Source: Ichthyophthirius multifiliis (Eukaryota > Ciliophora > Oligohymenophorea > Hymenostomatida). From it: DNA of 45,509 nt. Positions 1-10,840 of the stretch are shown here, one piece after another. A program made the position numbers and the translations under genes. The stretch lies in NCBI RefSeq assembly GCF_000220395.1, contig NW_004086437.1:1-45509 (forward strand), written 5' to 3'. Position 1 is the first letter of the stretch. The number at the start of each line of letters is the position of its first letter. The notes beneath the pieces are model-generated. The model was not told where the DNA came from, did not search any database, and was given only the letters and a program-made list of their open reading frames with translations.

Positions 1-600
1 AATAATAATTTAATGACTATTTAATTATAAAGGAATAAAAAAATTATTCTTAATTTATATTATAAAAAATAATAATCACATTATAAATATAAAATCTAAA
101 ATTAAAAATGATTTAAAAAATTTACTAAATCATAATAAAGGGATTTGTTTGTATAAAAGTTTTATATTATTCCAGTTCTCTTTTTGAAAAATATATTATA
201 AATAAAAATTTATATGAAACATTTATTTATAAGTTATTAGGTTTTAAATAATAATATAAGTTTATTTGATTACTTATATTTATGAATACTTTATTAATTC
301 TTATCATAGATGTTTCTAAAACAGATTTTATTATTTTTATTCTTTTCTTCCAATTTTTTTTAAAAATTTTTAGTTATGATTTTTGTTTAAATTTTTCTAT
401 TATTTTTTAAATTTCTTTATGTAAATCACCATATTTTTTTTTAAATCATTGTTTTTATGTATTTGAAATTATAAATATTTATTTTTATTATTAAGAATTA
501 TTTAATGATCTTAGAAAAATATCACATTACTTTATATTTATTTGAAATATATATATAGAAACTTTTAGCAATCTTTTCTTGAACAAAAATTATCTATCAT
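1..600 (-). CDS. Unassigned protein, partial (runs off the left edge)
   Basis: I do not recognise this protein. Read with TAA/TAG as glutamine, a frame opens at an ATG at 598-600 (MIDNFCSRKDC...). After a likely one-base slip in the A9 run at about 432-440 it stays open to base 1 without a TGA, roughly 140 codons. The part at about 240-430 has a mixed, protein-like composition (for example YGDLHKEI, VLETSMIRINKVF, YYYLKPNN), which is more than AT-only sequence gives by chance. The rest is lysine, isoleucine and asparagine rich. The 3' end lies outside the window. An upstream exon is possible because the start is not preceded by an obvious A-rich leader. It could also be a decayed gene. Confidence 0.4.
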
Positions 601-1284
601 CAAATCTTCTATTGTCTATTATATTTTTTTATAATTTTTGTTAATTTAAATATATATTTATTAAAGTTTGATTCAAATTTATTATAAAAGTACTAAAGCA
701 AATTTAAAACTAATTTAAGTTTTATTTATAATTGCAATTTTTTTTATTTTATTTTTAATATTTTATATGAAAACATTATTAATTAAATTATTATTATTTT
801 ATTGAAAAAAGAGCAAAAAGCAACAGCCCTTAAATTATATTTTTATATTAACATCCGTAAATTTTAATTTAATTATTATTAAAAATATATCATTAAAATA
901 TAATTTCATTTTTTTTATTTGCTTTAGTTTATTTAAGTATTTTATATTAATCTATAAGAAAATGATTTTAATTTTAATATAATAATTATGTATTTTTCTA
1001 TATTTTATTATTAAAAAATTATTAATATTTTTATGTTATATTTTAGAATAAATAAAATAATTAATTTTATTAAAAGAAAAATATTTAAGAATAAATTTTA
1101 TTTAATAAAAAACAATACATAAAAATATAAATTATTCTAATTAAATATATATTGAAATTAAATAAATAGTAATTATATATATATATATGCATAAATATAC
1201 ATATATTTTAAATAATTTATATCAGTAATAATGTATATATAATAATATATACAATTTTAATTATTTTAATTTATTCTAAATTAT
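601..1284. other. Intergenic AT-rich spacer
   Basis: No supported gene here. It is almost pure A/T with short (AT)n runs near 1176-1190. It would hold the 5' region of the partial left gene and the 3' flank of the PP2C gene. Confidence 0.5.
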
Positions 1285-2853
1285 TCATTATTATAGTATT
1301 TTATTTAAATTTATAGACATTATAGTTATATCATCCTTAAAACAATTATTATTTTCATACACTTGTTCTACAGCTTTTCTCGGAAATTCAATAAATCCTT
1401 CATTACAAATATTAATTGACTCTTATTAATTCCAATACTGTTAATAATTAAAAAAATTAATATTTAATATTTTAAAAAATATGTATTACATTCCAAAGTC
1501 CATCAGATGCCAAAACAAGGAAGAAATCTTTATTTTCTATTAGATTTTGAAGGTCTTTTAATGAATATATTTATATTTCTGGTTCATTCAGGATATATTT
1601 TTTATATTAAAAATCTCCAAAAGACCTTGTGACATTCAACTCTCCGAAAAGTCTTAATTAATTATGTACTTCGAAGAAAAAGCCATTTTATTTATTTATC
1701 CTATCAATTTCATCTTATCTGTTTTCTGGTGTATGGTCACTTGTTAAATTTATAAGTTTTCCATTTTTAGTAAATAAAGTAGCTCTACAATCGCCTAAGT
1801 TAGCAATATAGAGATTGTTTTTGTAAATAAATGCACAAGCACATACACAGCCTGAATTTTAGAATTCACTTTATTAAGATAGGTATTCATCTATTTAAAT
1901 AAAGCCTTTTATATAATTATATAAATATAAATATATAAAAAATATAACTTAATTAAAATATATATTATAAATTTATATAAATATTATTTTATATCATAAT
2001 TTTTTATTTTTTTTTCTTTTATTTTAAAAAATAATAAATATTTAAATTAAAAAAATAAAATATTTATAATTTTTGTTTAATTAAATGTTTACTTTGTTTT
2101 ATTGCAAGTTGGATATTTTCTGGGAATAAAGGATGATTAAAAATGTAATTTTTAAGGTTCTATTATAAAAATTAAGCAATAGAATCGTCTTTATGTCCAT
2201 CAAATACAGCAAAGAATAAATTGTGTATATCAATAAAAAACTAAAGAATTATAAAAAAATTAATATAAATTATAGGTAAAAAATACATATATTTAATCAA
2301 TATAATAAAAATATATATTTAATAATTTAAATATTATTTTTTTTATATAATTAAATAAATGGTGAATAAATTATAATATTTTTTTATTATATGAATTTTT
2401 TATTATATATATTATTCTTATTTTTTATATATTATGTTTATAATTTTTATTTAAGTTACAATTTTAATATTAAAATTGTTTATATATAAAAAAAAAATTG
2501 AATAAAAATGAATATTATTAAAATTTATAATCTATATTTACTCTGTCTTGCATTTCTTGTTTTTTTCCTTCTAAGGAAGCAATGGAATAAAAATTAGTTC
2601 CATAACATATATCTTACCATTAATTATTTTTAGGGATTTCTAAACAGTATTCCTCGTTGGAGCTTTCTATATCGAGGTTCCAATCTTCATATTCACTACT
2701 ATTTTAGTTTGAATGATTTGAAATTGAGAAGTTATGCATATTTTATTGAGAATAGTCAGTATTTTTGTTAGAGTTTTCCAAAGTTTAGAACGTTTAGAGT
2801 TTATTTATTTAAGGAGATTCTTAGAAGTTTTAAATAGGTGTATTTTTTTCCAT
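1285..2853 (-). CDS. PP2C-type (PPM family) serine/threonine phosphatase
   Basis: A metal-dependent protein phosphatase that removes phosphate from Ser/Thr residues. Four exons (2853-2542, 2240-2093, 1905-1490, 1437-1285) sum to 1029 nt, giving 342 aa exactly in frame with a TGA stop. PP2C motifs appear in order: SIASLEGKKQEMQDR (the usual G.R..MED region), FFAVFDGHKDD (motif 2), ANLGDCRATLFTKNGK, LTSDHTPE, NVTRSFGDF, FLVLASDGLWN and KDDITIMSI near the C terminus. The first 90 residues are a low-complexity Asn/Ser/Gln-rich leader. The usual DGHGG is DGHKDD, which changes a residue next to the metal-binding Asp but keeps D, G and H. Introns are about 301, 187 and 52 nt; the first is long for this genome. 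The substrate cannot be told from sequence. Confidence 0.9.
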
Positions 2854-3450
2854 TTATATTTTTAGTTATTTTGTTTATGAGAGTTTTAGTTTTAATATTT
2901 TTTAAAAGTTATATTGAAATGTTTTTTATTTACTTTTTTTTTTTTTTTTAAGAAAATAAAATGGATTATTAATAATATTGATTTTAAATTTTTTTTTTAT
3001 TAAAAATATTATATTAATAAATTAGTTTTATTTTTTTATTTTTTTAAGAAGATATATTTTATTTCTGGATTAAAAAAAAAAAAGTTTTATTTTTTTATAA
3101 AAATTAAATATTAATTTAAAAATGATTTGTTAATTAAATAAAAATATAAATTTACTATATAAATATAATATTTATATATATAATAATTAATATAATATTT
3201 TTTTTTTTAAAAAAAAAATTAAATATATATATATTTATGTTTATATTTTATTTATATTTTTTTTTAAAAAAAAATTATAAATTTAATTTATACTAAATTT
3301 TAATTTATATATATATATTGATAAAATTTTTAAAATTAAAATATTTTTTTATTTTTATATGTATTAATTATTAAATAATTAATAAATAAATAAAGATAAA
3401 AAATATATATATATATATTTAAAATAAAAAAAAAAAAGACAAAAATATCT
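2854..3450. other. Spacer between the PP2C start and the DNAJC7 end
   Basis: AT-only sequence with poly-T, poly-A and short AT runs. It must contain the PP2C promoter and the co-chaperone 3' end. No gene is visible. Confidence 0.5.
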
Positions 3451-5131
3451 TCAACCAAAAGTAAAAGTAAATCCACCAGGAAACCCTCCTCTACCACCAC
3501 CATTACCTTATCTTCCTCCACTACCACTTTAAAAGAAGCTGGGCATTCCTCCCATTCCGCCCATACCTCCCATTCCACTCATACCACCACCTCCACCGAA
3601 AAACATTTTAAAGATTTCTTAAGGATCAAAATCTAAAAAAATAATAATATATAAATAAAAAACAAAATTAAGAAAATTAAAATACCTGCTCCTCCAAAAC
3701 CTCCACTTTCATGATCATTAGGATCAGCTCCAGAATCGAACATTTATTTTTTTTGGGATCACTTAATACTTAGAAAGCCTCATTAATATCTCTAAAAATT
3801 TTATCAGCTTCTTCTTTATTTTCTGGGTTTTTATCCGGATGCCATTTAAGGGCTAATTTTCTATATGCTTTTTTTATTTCCTAATCTGAAGCATTTCTTT
3901 CAACCCCCAAAATCTTATAATAGTCTTTTTTCTTTGCTTATTTTGCTTATATTTTAGCTTCTTTTATTAATTATTATACGTTTTAGCTAGGGTCCAATTC
4001 CGATACTCTCTAATAATCTTATATTGCGGAATCAAAATCTCCCATCTTCATTTTAATATCAGCTCTTCGTAAAAAAGCTCTAAAATATTAAGGATTTAAA
4101 TCTATAGCTATATTAGTGTCTTCCATAGCCTTTTTATATTCTTTCTTTTTAACCCAAGCTAATGCTCTATTTGATCTCAAGACTGCATTTAGTTTTTTAT
4201 TATTTGGGTCTATTTATAAAGCCTCATCGTAATGCCTAATTGATTCATCATAGTTTTCTTATTTTATAGCTTCATTTCCTTACTCTTTTAGTTGTTCAGC
4301 TCTTTGGGCTTTTTTTAATGCTGTTCTACATTTTGTATTATCAGGATCTAAGGTCATTCCGTTTTTGAAAAGTGTTTTAGCTTTATCACTATTTGATTAA
4401 AAATTCAATATATTTTGTAAAGAAAATATATTTATTTAATAAAATTTACGTATTTCCATTGTATAATTCACAAATTCCTTATAAATAACATAAATCGGGT
4501 CTTCTAACATCTTCATGGTTTTGAATTTTGACCAAAATATTTTTGGCTTGATCAGTTTCTCCTTTCATTGCAAGACATTCAACTTGTTTAAGTTTTAATT
4601 AGATATTATTTTATATTTTTTATAAAATTTAGTTAAGCTCTATGTTTGCTTCATTAAAGTTATTTTCGTTCATGTAATTGTTAAAATGTTCATATTATTA
4701 TTTCAATCTTAAACAGTCTTTTTAATCTTGTCTCAAACTTTGATCTTAATTATCTATTTGTAATCCCTTTTCTATATTGAATAAAGCATCTTAGAAAGCT
4801 AACATTTGTATTTAACATAAAGCTTTTCTTCGGTAAGCTTTAGAGAATTTAGGGTCCAGTTCTAAAGCTATATTACAGTCTTGGATACATTTTTAGTATT
4901 TTTCTAATGCTAAATAACATGCAGCTCGGTTTCCGTAATAACTTGAGTTTTAATTATTGTATTCTTTTTTATTTTAATAAATTTATCATTTTTTTTTTTA
5001 TTTTTTTTTAAAGTATTACATAATGCATTTGTGTATTATTCAATAGCTTTTAAATATTCTTTTTTTTTGAAAAGATCGTTTCCTTTTTCTTTAAACTCTT
5101 CAGCTTTTTGAATATCTTGTTCAAATTCCAT
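3451..5131 (-). CDS. DNAJC7: TPR-DnaJ co-chaperone, DNAJC7/TPR2 type
   Basis: A co-chaperone that in other eukaryotes links Hsp70 and Hsp90 through TPR repeats and stimulates Hsp70 through its J domain; expected to be cytosolic. Exons 5131-5020, 4963-4450, 4388-3686 and 3632-3451. The N-terminal three quarters are TPR helices ([54 protein letters not shown]). A J domain follows: [37 protein letters not shown] with intact HPD, and INEAFQVLSDP. The tail is Gly/Met-rich and ends GGFTFTFG. After the J domain the frame changes within an A8 run (3747-3754 on the plus strand). With nine A the reading is [20 protein letters not shown], which matches the family's KKKxRYDSG pattern, and the protein is 503 aa, close to the human length of about 494. 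As given, the J-domain frame ends soon after. A one-base under-call is the simplest reading. Confidence 0.9.
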
Positions 5132-6360
5132 TTTTTTTTATTTTTTTGTGAAATTATTTTTTGTTTAAAATATTATTATTTTTTTTATTTTTTAAGTTAT
5201 TAATTTAGTTTTTAATTTATTTATATACAATTTTATTTTGGAGAAAAAAATTAAATAAAGAAAATATTATTTATTTTGCAGAATTTTTTTAAAAATATTA
5301 TTTATGAAATTATAAAGAAAATGATCAATATAATTAGAAGTATATCAAAATTTTAATGATCTAGAATATTCTTAAACAATAATTAATTATTAAATTAATT
5401 TTTTGATTAGAATATTCTAAATTGATAAAATAAAATTTATTTATTTATAAATTTAAGAATTAATTTAAATTATTTAAGTATTTTAATGAGTAAATTATTT
5501 TTTTAAAATAAAATGAAAGTATATTTTTATTTGTTATTGATATATATATTTTTATCTTTAAATGATATATTTTTATTTAATAATACGATTTTTGTAAATA
5601 TATATATTTTTTTATATTAATTATATATTATTTTTATTTTAAAATATTAATAAGTTTGCCTAATTAATTAAAAATAATATGTAATAATCATAAAGATATC
5701 CAAATTTTAAATCTATTTTTATAAAAATAGTTTTAAAATAATCAATTAGTAGATTTATTTTATTATATTTTATTTTTTATTATTTAGCTTTTTATTATTT
5801 AGTTTTTTATTAACTTTTATATAAAATAAATTACTCAAAGTAATATTTATCTTTAAAAAGAATTACAATTAATTTTTAAATTCACATAAAAAACAATATT
5901 AATTTTTTTTATAATAATTAGTTAATATTTTAATTTGTTATTCAAAAAAATAGCTATTAAATATAAATCTACTTGCCTAAAATTTAACTATTTATTAACA
6001 AATAATCGAAAGAATATATATTATATTTTTAACTTGTGTAATATTGGATATTTATTTATTTTTATAATATAAAGTGTATTATATTAAAATAAGTAATATA
6101 TTTATTATAATAATAAATACAATATTCTAATATAAAATTTATTTTAAATATTTTTATTAATTATATATTTTATTTTATTATATTTATTAATGAAAATTTT
6201 GTTAAATAAATAATTTAAAAATTTATATTTTATAATTTAAAAAAGGGATAAGAAATTTATAATATAATATAAAAGTCAAAAATAAACCTTATGGTTTTTG
6301 CTATAAAATTAATAATTTTAATATATTAAATTATTATTATTTTATTAAAAATTGATTAAT
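5132..6360. other. Intergenic AT-rich region
   Basis: The first part should hold the DNAJC7 promoter; the remainder has no coding frame with mixed composition on either strand. Confidence 0.4.
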
Positions 6361-6384
6361 ATTAAATATTTTATATTATTTTGA

Positions 6385-6455
6385 AAGAAGTAGTCTTTTC
6401 TGTGATTCCCTATGTTAAAGATTATCTAATTAGATCTAATCAGAGACTATTTTTG
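6385..6455 (+). ncRNA. Candidate structured RNA / hairpin element
   Basis: This stretch is richer in G and C than its surroundings. AGTAGTCT at 6389-6396 pairs fully (one G-U) with AGACTATT at 6444-6451, and the stem extends outward by about four more pairs. Inside, GATTA (6420-6424) pairs with TAATC (6437-6441) around a palindromic TCTAATTAGA. A T5 run at 6450-6454 closes the element, like a Pol III stop. It matches no snRNA, snoRNA or tRNA consensus I can recognise. It may be a chance foldback. Confidence 0.25.
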
Positions 6456-6689
6456 ATTATTAAATATAAATAATAAAATTTGAAAATTATATATCGTGGA
6501 TATTATTTATTTGTTGAAATATTATAATTGATAAATTTAAGAAGATATTTTTTAATTTAAAATAAAATAAAAAAAATTATTAAAAAAAGATAAAAAATTT
6601 CTAGATTTATAAATAAAAAGAATAAGAGACTTATTAAATAAGCTTAAGTAGAAATAATTTCGAACATATTTTAGGTTTTATGAATTTAT

Positions 6690-7170
6690 AAAATTAATTA
6701 ATATCTGAAAGTATTGATTTTTTGAAAAGATTTGTATTTTTTGATCATTTACATGGTAATATATTATTTGATTTAAGAAATATATGAATTGAATGAAATA
6801 ATATTTAATGAAAAAATATTTGAAATTGGTATTAATGTTTCATAAAAAAACGGAGAAGTTAAAATAATAATACAATTGCCAAAAGAAATTCTAAATAAAC
6901 TTTATATAATTTGAAAAAAGTAAATATTTGATAGGCTTATGACATTTTGGAGGAAATTTCAAAAAGAATAAACTAAACTTAGAGTACACTTCTTTTAAAG
7001 CTGTAATTAATTTATGAAGTGGAATAAAAAAAAGATTTTAATTACTTGAAATAAAAAATATTTATAAATTTTTTATAAAAAAAAATTAGATAATAGATAA
7101 TTGAAAATTCAATATGAAGAATAAAAAAATTAAGAAATTAATTACTAAACATTTGTAATATTTTAAAATT
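6690..7170 (+). pseudogene. Possible decayed coding stretch, unassigned
   Basis: With TAA/TAG as glutamine, pieces of protein-like sequence appear in neighbouring frames: FEIGINVSQKNGEVKIIIQL and PKEILNKLY at about 6810-6910, then HFGGNFKKNKLNLEYTSFKA further on. They are interrupted by TGA codons and frame changes. Composition is more varied than the surrounding AT-only DNA. No family is recognised. It may be a gene remnant or a chance open stretch. Confidence 0.22.
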
Positions 7171-7440
7171 ATCTTATAAAACTCTCTAGTCAATATAATT
7201 AACAATACATTGTTTAATAAGTAATTAATTTAAATAAAAGTAAAAAAATTAATACTTTAAATATATTTTTTGTAAATAATTTTTAATTTACTTATTAATA
7301 ATTTAAATCAAAACCTCAATCTTAATTATTAAAATAAGATGCTTATAATTATATTTATAATAATACTCCCAATAATAATGTAAAAGACTAATAATTCCCT
7401 TTCAAGCTACTAAACTTTGTAAATTATAGAAAAAACTTAA

Positions 7441-7640
7441 TACAAAAAAAAAATATATATATATATAGAAATAGAAATGTATATAAAAAATAAAAATAAA
7501 TAAAAATAGAAATATAAATATAAATTAAAATAGAAATAAATTAAAAATAGAAATAGAAACAAAAAAGAAATAGAAATAGAAATAGAAATAGAAATAGAAA
7601 CAAAAATAGAAATAAAAAAAGAAATAGAAATAATAATATT
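7441..7640. repeat. Imperfect (GAAATA)n tandem repeat tract
   Basis: Hexamer units of the form GAAATA/ATAGAA with variants (AAATAA, GAAACA) recur, densest at about 7541-7632. The tract begins with an (AT)n run at 7453-7466. It is not read in any conserved frame. It lies 3' of the MnmG gene on the opposite strand. Confidence 0.7.
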
Positions 7641-7871
7641 TTAACGTAAAAATAAAGAAAGTTCATGGATTAAGTAAGAATATTTAAATGTATTGGATAT
7701 TTAAAAATAAATATGAAATAAATAATTTTTTAACAAAATTAGTTATAAAATAGTTTAGAGAAATATTTTAAGATAAAATATACATAAGAATTTATGATTA
7801 ATATATATTAATAAATATAATAATTATAATGCAGATATTTATTTTTAAAATATTTGATTTTAATATCTTTC

Positions 7872-10062
7872 TCAAAAACATAACTAATTTTATTTAACTT
7901 AATATATAATTTACATTATTGTTGCAGATCTGATTCCTTTTATCCTAATTGCATTGTAAATAGTTTAAGGTTTATGTTTAATTAATAATTCAACTTCTTC
8001 TTTTGTACAATTTTTACTTATTAATTATAAATTTAAACCTGAAATATCAAGATTAGATTAGTTACATAAAAATTTTTATATTTCCTGCATAAATATATAT
8101 ATATATATATATATAAATATATATATTTATTTATTTATATATATTTATATTTATTTAATTTTAAAAATACTTAATTTTATTTTTCTAAATATGTCGAATA
8201 TTTAAGTTCTGTTTCTATGTGTTATTTAACTTCTTTATCTACAATTTACTTTCCTAATATTTCTTCTAAATCTTGTATTTTCATTTAATATTTACTTACG
8301 CATTCTTCAGCACTTAAAATATCGTTTTTTTCAGTTTAAATACCCCAGTATTTCACTTTTTCCTTTATAGATTTTAACATACGCATTCCGAGATTTTTCT
8401 TTTTTTTTTTTTATTCATAAACATACTTCTATTCCTTATCCAAAATTCCTATTTCCAATGCTTTTTCGCTTAATCGAAAGTCGGAATTTTCAGCTCTTAA
8501 AAAAAGCCTGAACTCTGACCTTGAAGTAAACATGCGGTAAGGTTCAGAAATTCCTAAAGTGATTAAATCATCAATTAAAACTCCTATAAAAGCTTCTGAT
8601 CTTTCCAAAATGAAACTTTTCTCGCCTTAAATACTTCTTCCGGCATTTATTCCAGCTATAATTCCCTAACAGGCGGCTTCTTCGTAACCTGTAGTACCAT
8701 TAATTTGACCTGCGAGGTATAATCCGTTTATTTTTTTAGTTTCTAGTGTCTTTTTTAGCTCCTATGGATTCACAAAATCATACTCTACGGCATACCCTGG
8801 ATTTAAAATTTCACATTTTTCCAAGCCTTTGATTGAATTAAGTATATCCTATTAGACATCGGCAGGTAAGGATATATTGAATCCGTTCGGATAGACAATT
8901 TTATTTTCATAATCTTCTTTTTCAAGCCAAATTTGGTGCCTTTTTTTATCAAAAAATCTCTCTACTTTTTTTTCCAAAGATGGACAATATCTTGGACCTA
9001 AACCTTTTCCTTCCTCGGCTTCAAAAACAGGCTAAAGATGTTGATTTTTGATTATTTTTTGATGAGTTTATTCATTTGTATGTACCAAATAAGACTCCAA
9101 TTATTTTAATATTGGCTTATATCCCCAAAATTCATGTACATAATTAAATGGAGATATTTATTAATCACCTTATATGGCATTTAGATTTGTAAAATCAATA
9201 GTTTTTGCATTTAAACGAGGTGGAGTGGATGTTTTATATCTATTTATTTCAAAATTATAGTTTTTTAAGACTTAAGATAAATTATTTGAAGGTTATTCGA
9301 TTTCTTGAGAGTTTCTTAGGTGTCTTCCGGCTGGATATTTTTTAGGACCAATATGACATATTGCTCCTAGAAATGTACCAGTTGTCAAAATTACTTTTTG
9401 GGATAATATTTCATTATTTTCACCTGTTTTTATTCCTTATATAGTATTTTATTTATCTATAAGTAGTTCTTCGCAACTAATTTTTAATTTATTATTATTT
9501 TTTAATTTTTTATTTTATTTTTTTTACGATTTTTCTATTATTTGTAAATTTTTTTAAGATTATAAATGATTTTGGATGTTTTTTTTATATTCGTCTCTTT
9601 ATATTAAAGCACGAGGTCCTTATACTGCTGCACCTTTGGTGGCATTTAATACTTTAAATTATGTACTTGATAAATCTGCAATTTTACCCATTAAACCGCC
9701 TAAAGCGTCTATTTCACGGATTAATGTTCCTTTGCCTATACCACCCATTGAAGGCTTTTTTTTTTTTATTAAATAAAAATTTAGTTTTTTTTTAATAAAA
9801 ATAATACATTACAACTCATTTCACCAATTGTTTATATCTTTTATGTTATTAATAGTGTTTCGGATCCTGTCCTTGCTGAGGCTTTATTGTTATATTTATT
9901 GTTTGATTTTTTGTTTGATTTACCATATGCTGCTTCACAACCTGCATGACCTCCTCCTATTACTATTACATCATATTTTTTTTTATGGGAAAAATTATAA
10001 TATTATGCTTTTTGTGATTTTTCTAAGTAATTTTTAAATATATTTTTGATTTGCATGTTCAT
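7872..10062 (-). CDS. MTO1: tRNA uridine-5-carboxymethylaminomethyl modification enzyme (MnmG/GidA, mitochondrial MTO1)
   Basis: FAD-dependent enzyme that, with MnmE/GTPBP3, modifies wobble uridine 34 of tRNAs; the eukaryotic copy works in mitochondria. Exons 10062-9924, 9881-9808, 9754-8171 and 8084-7872 sum to 2010 nt, 669 aa, fully in frame with a TGA stop. Residues 1-30 are basic and Asn/Lys-rich, fitting a mitochondrial presequence. The FAD dinucleotide-binding motif is [20 protein letters not shown], followed by [20 protein letters not shown], the [16 protein letters not shown] block ([16 protein letters not shown]), [19 protein letters not shown] and [18 protein letters not shown]. The C-terminal domain ends in IRSATIMQIIYQVK, as the family does. 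Two in-frame ATGs lie at residues 1 and 3; the outer is used. A 42-nt intron (9882-9923) is inferred because removing it restores the Rossmann helix; it has no TGA and its length is a multiple of three. Confidence 0.95.
8093..8133. repeat. (AT)n microsatellite inside an MnmG intron
   Basis: An AT dinucleotide run within the 86-nt intron at 8085-8170. Confidence 0.7.
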
Positions 10063-10173
10063 TTTTTTATTTTGTAAATAATTTTTTTTTTTTAGATTAT
10101 TATAATAACATAAAAAATTAAAATAAAAATTTTAAAGAAAATAAAAGATAAATTAATATTTTTTTGATAAAAA
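10063..10173. promoter_or_regulatory. Compact divergent promoter region
   Basis: The MnmG start (minus) and the start of a small gene (plus) are only 111 bp apart, so both promoters must fit here or overlap. The sequence is A/T runs only, with no recognisable box. Confidence 0.4.
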
Positions 10174-10547
10174 ATGCAATATTTAAGTTAAAAAGAAACA
10201 AATAAAAGTAAATAAGATAATCCACAAGATAAAGTTTCAGTTAAATTTACATTTGTTTAATTGCAAAAATTCATTAAATTTGAGTTTTCAAGAAGAACTT
10301 GCTTGATTGATTTAAAATAAACATTTTGTAAAGTTTTAGGTATAAATATAATAATAAATTATTCTTAAAAAACATTATGTATTTTTAAGATATAGATCTA
10401 TTTGGAAGGTAACTTGAATTTAAAATAATTAAAAATAAATAAGAAAACATTTAAGTTGTAGTTGATGATTTAAAAAGTTTATAAGAATAATAATTATTTG
10501 AATCAGAATATGAAATGACTGTAAAATTTTAAGATTTTGGGGCTTGA
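10174..10547 (+). CDS. Unassigned small protein, possibly ubiquitin-like fold
   Basis: Two exons (10174-10339, 10390-10547) joined across a 50-nt GTATAA...TTTAAG intron give 324 nt, 107 aa, exactly in frame with TGA. The start has an AAAATG context. After a polar leader (about 22 residues), alternating hydrophobic and charged segments suggest beta strands and a helix: KVSVKFTFVQLQKFIKFEFS, CLIDLKQTFCKVLDIDLFGR, LEFKII, VVVDDLKSL and YEMTVKFQDFG. The strand-helix-strand order and size would suit a ubiquitin-like beta-grasp, but no family signature is certain. It is transcribed away from MnmG. Varied composition and exact framing make it a real gene. Confidence 0.75.
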
Positions 10548-10840
10548 TATTAAAATAATAAATTATTTTTTATAATTTTATTAATAAAGATATAAATATA
10601 TAAAAATAATTGTTTGTAAATAATAAAAAATACTAAATAATAATAAAATAACTTAAATAATTATTTATTAAAAAGAAATAAAAAAAAATGATTTATATTC
10701 ATTTATATTATTCATATGAAAATGATAATAATTTATAAAAAATTAATATAAATGAATGATTTTAATATTTAAATAAAAAATAAATTAGATAAAGTAATTT
10801 TTTTTCTTTTCTTTAAAATAAAAATAAAATAAAAAAATAA

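Noticed and set aside
3336-3578. An 80-codon minus-strand frame beginning [11 protein letters not shown]
   Set aside because: It is the off-frame shadow of the Gly/Met-rich DNAJC7 tail, which is clearly coding in the neighbouring frame.
6930-7060. In-frame TGA read as Trp (mitochondrial-type code) or selenocysteine in the 6.9-kb fragment
   Set aside because: The same frame contains TAA, which would be a stop in the ciliate mitochondrial code, and no selenocysteine insertion element or selenoprotein motif is visible. Decay is simpler.
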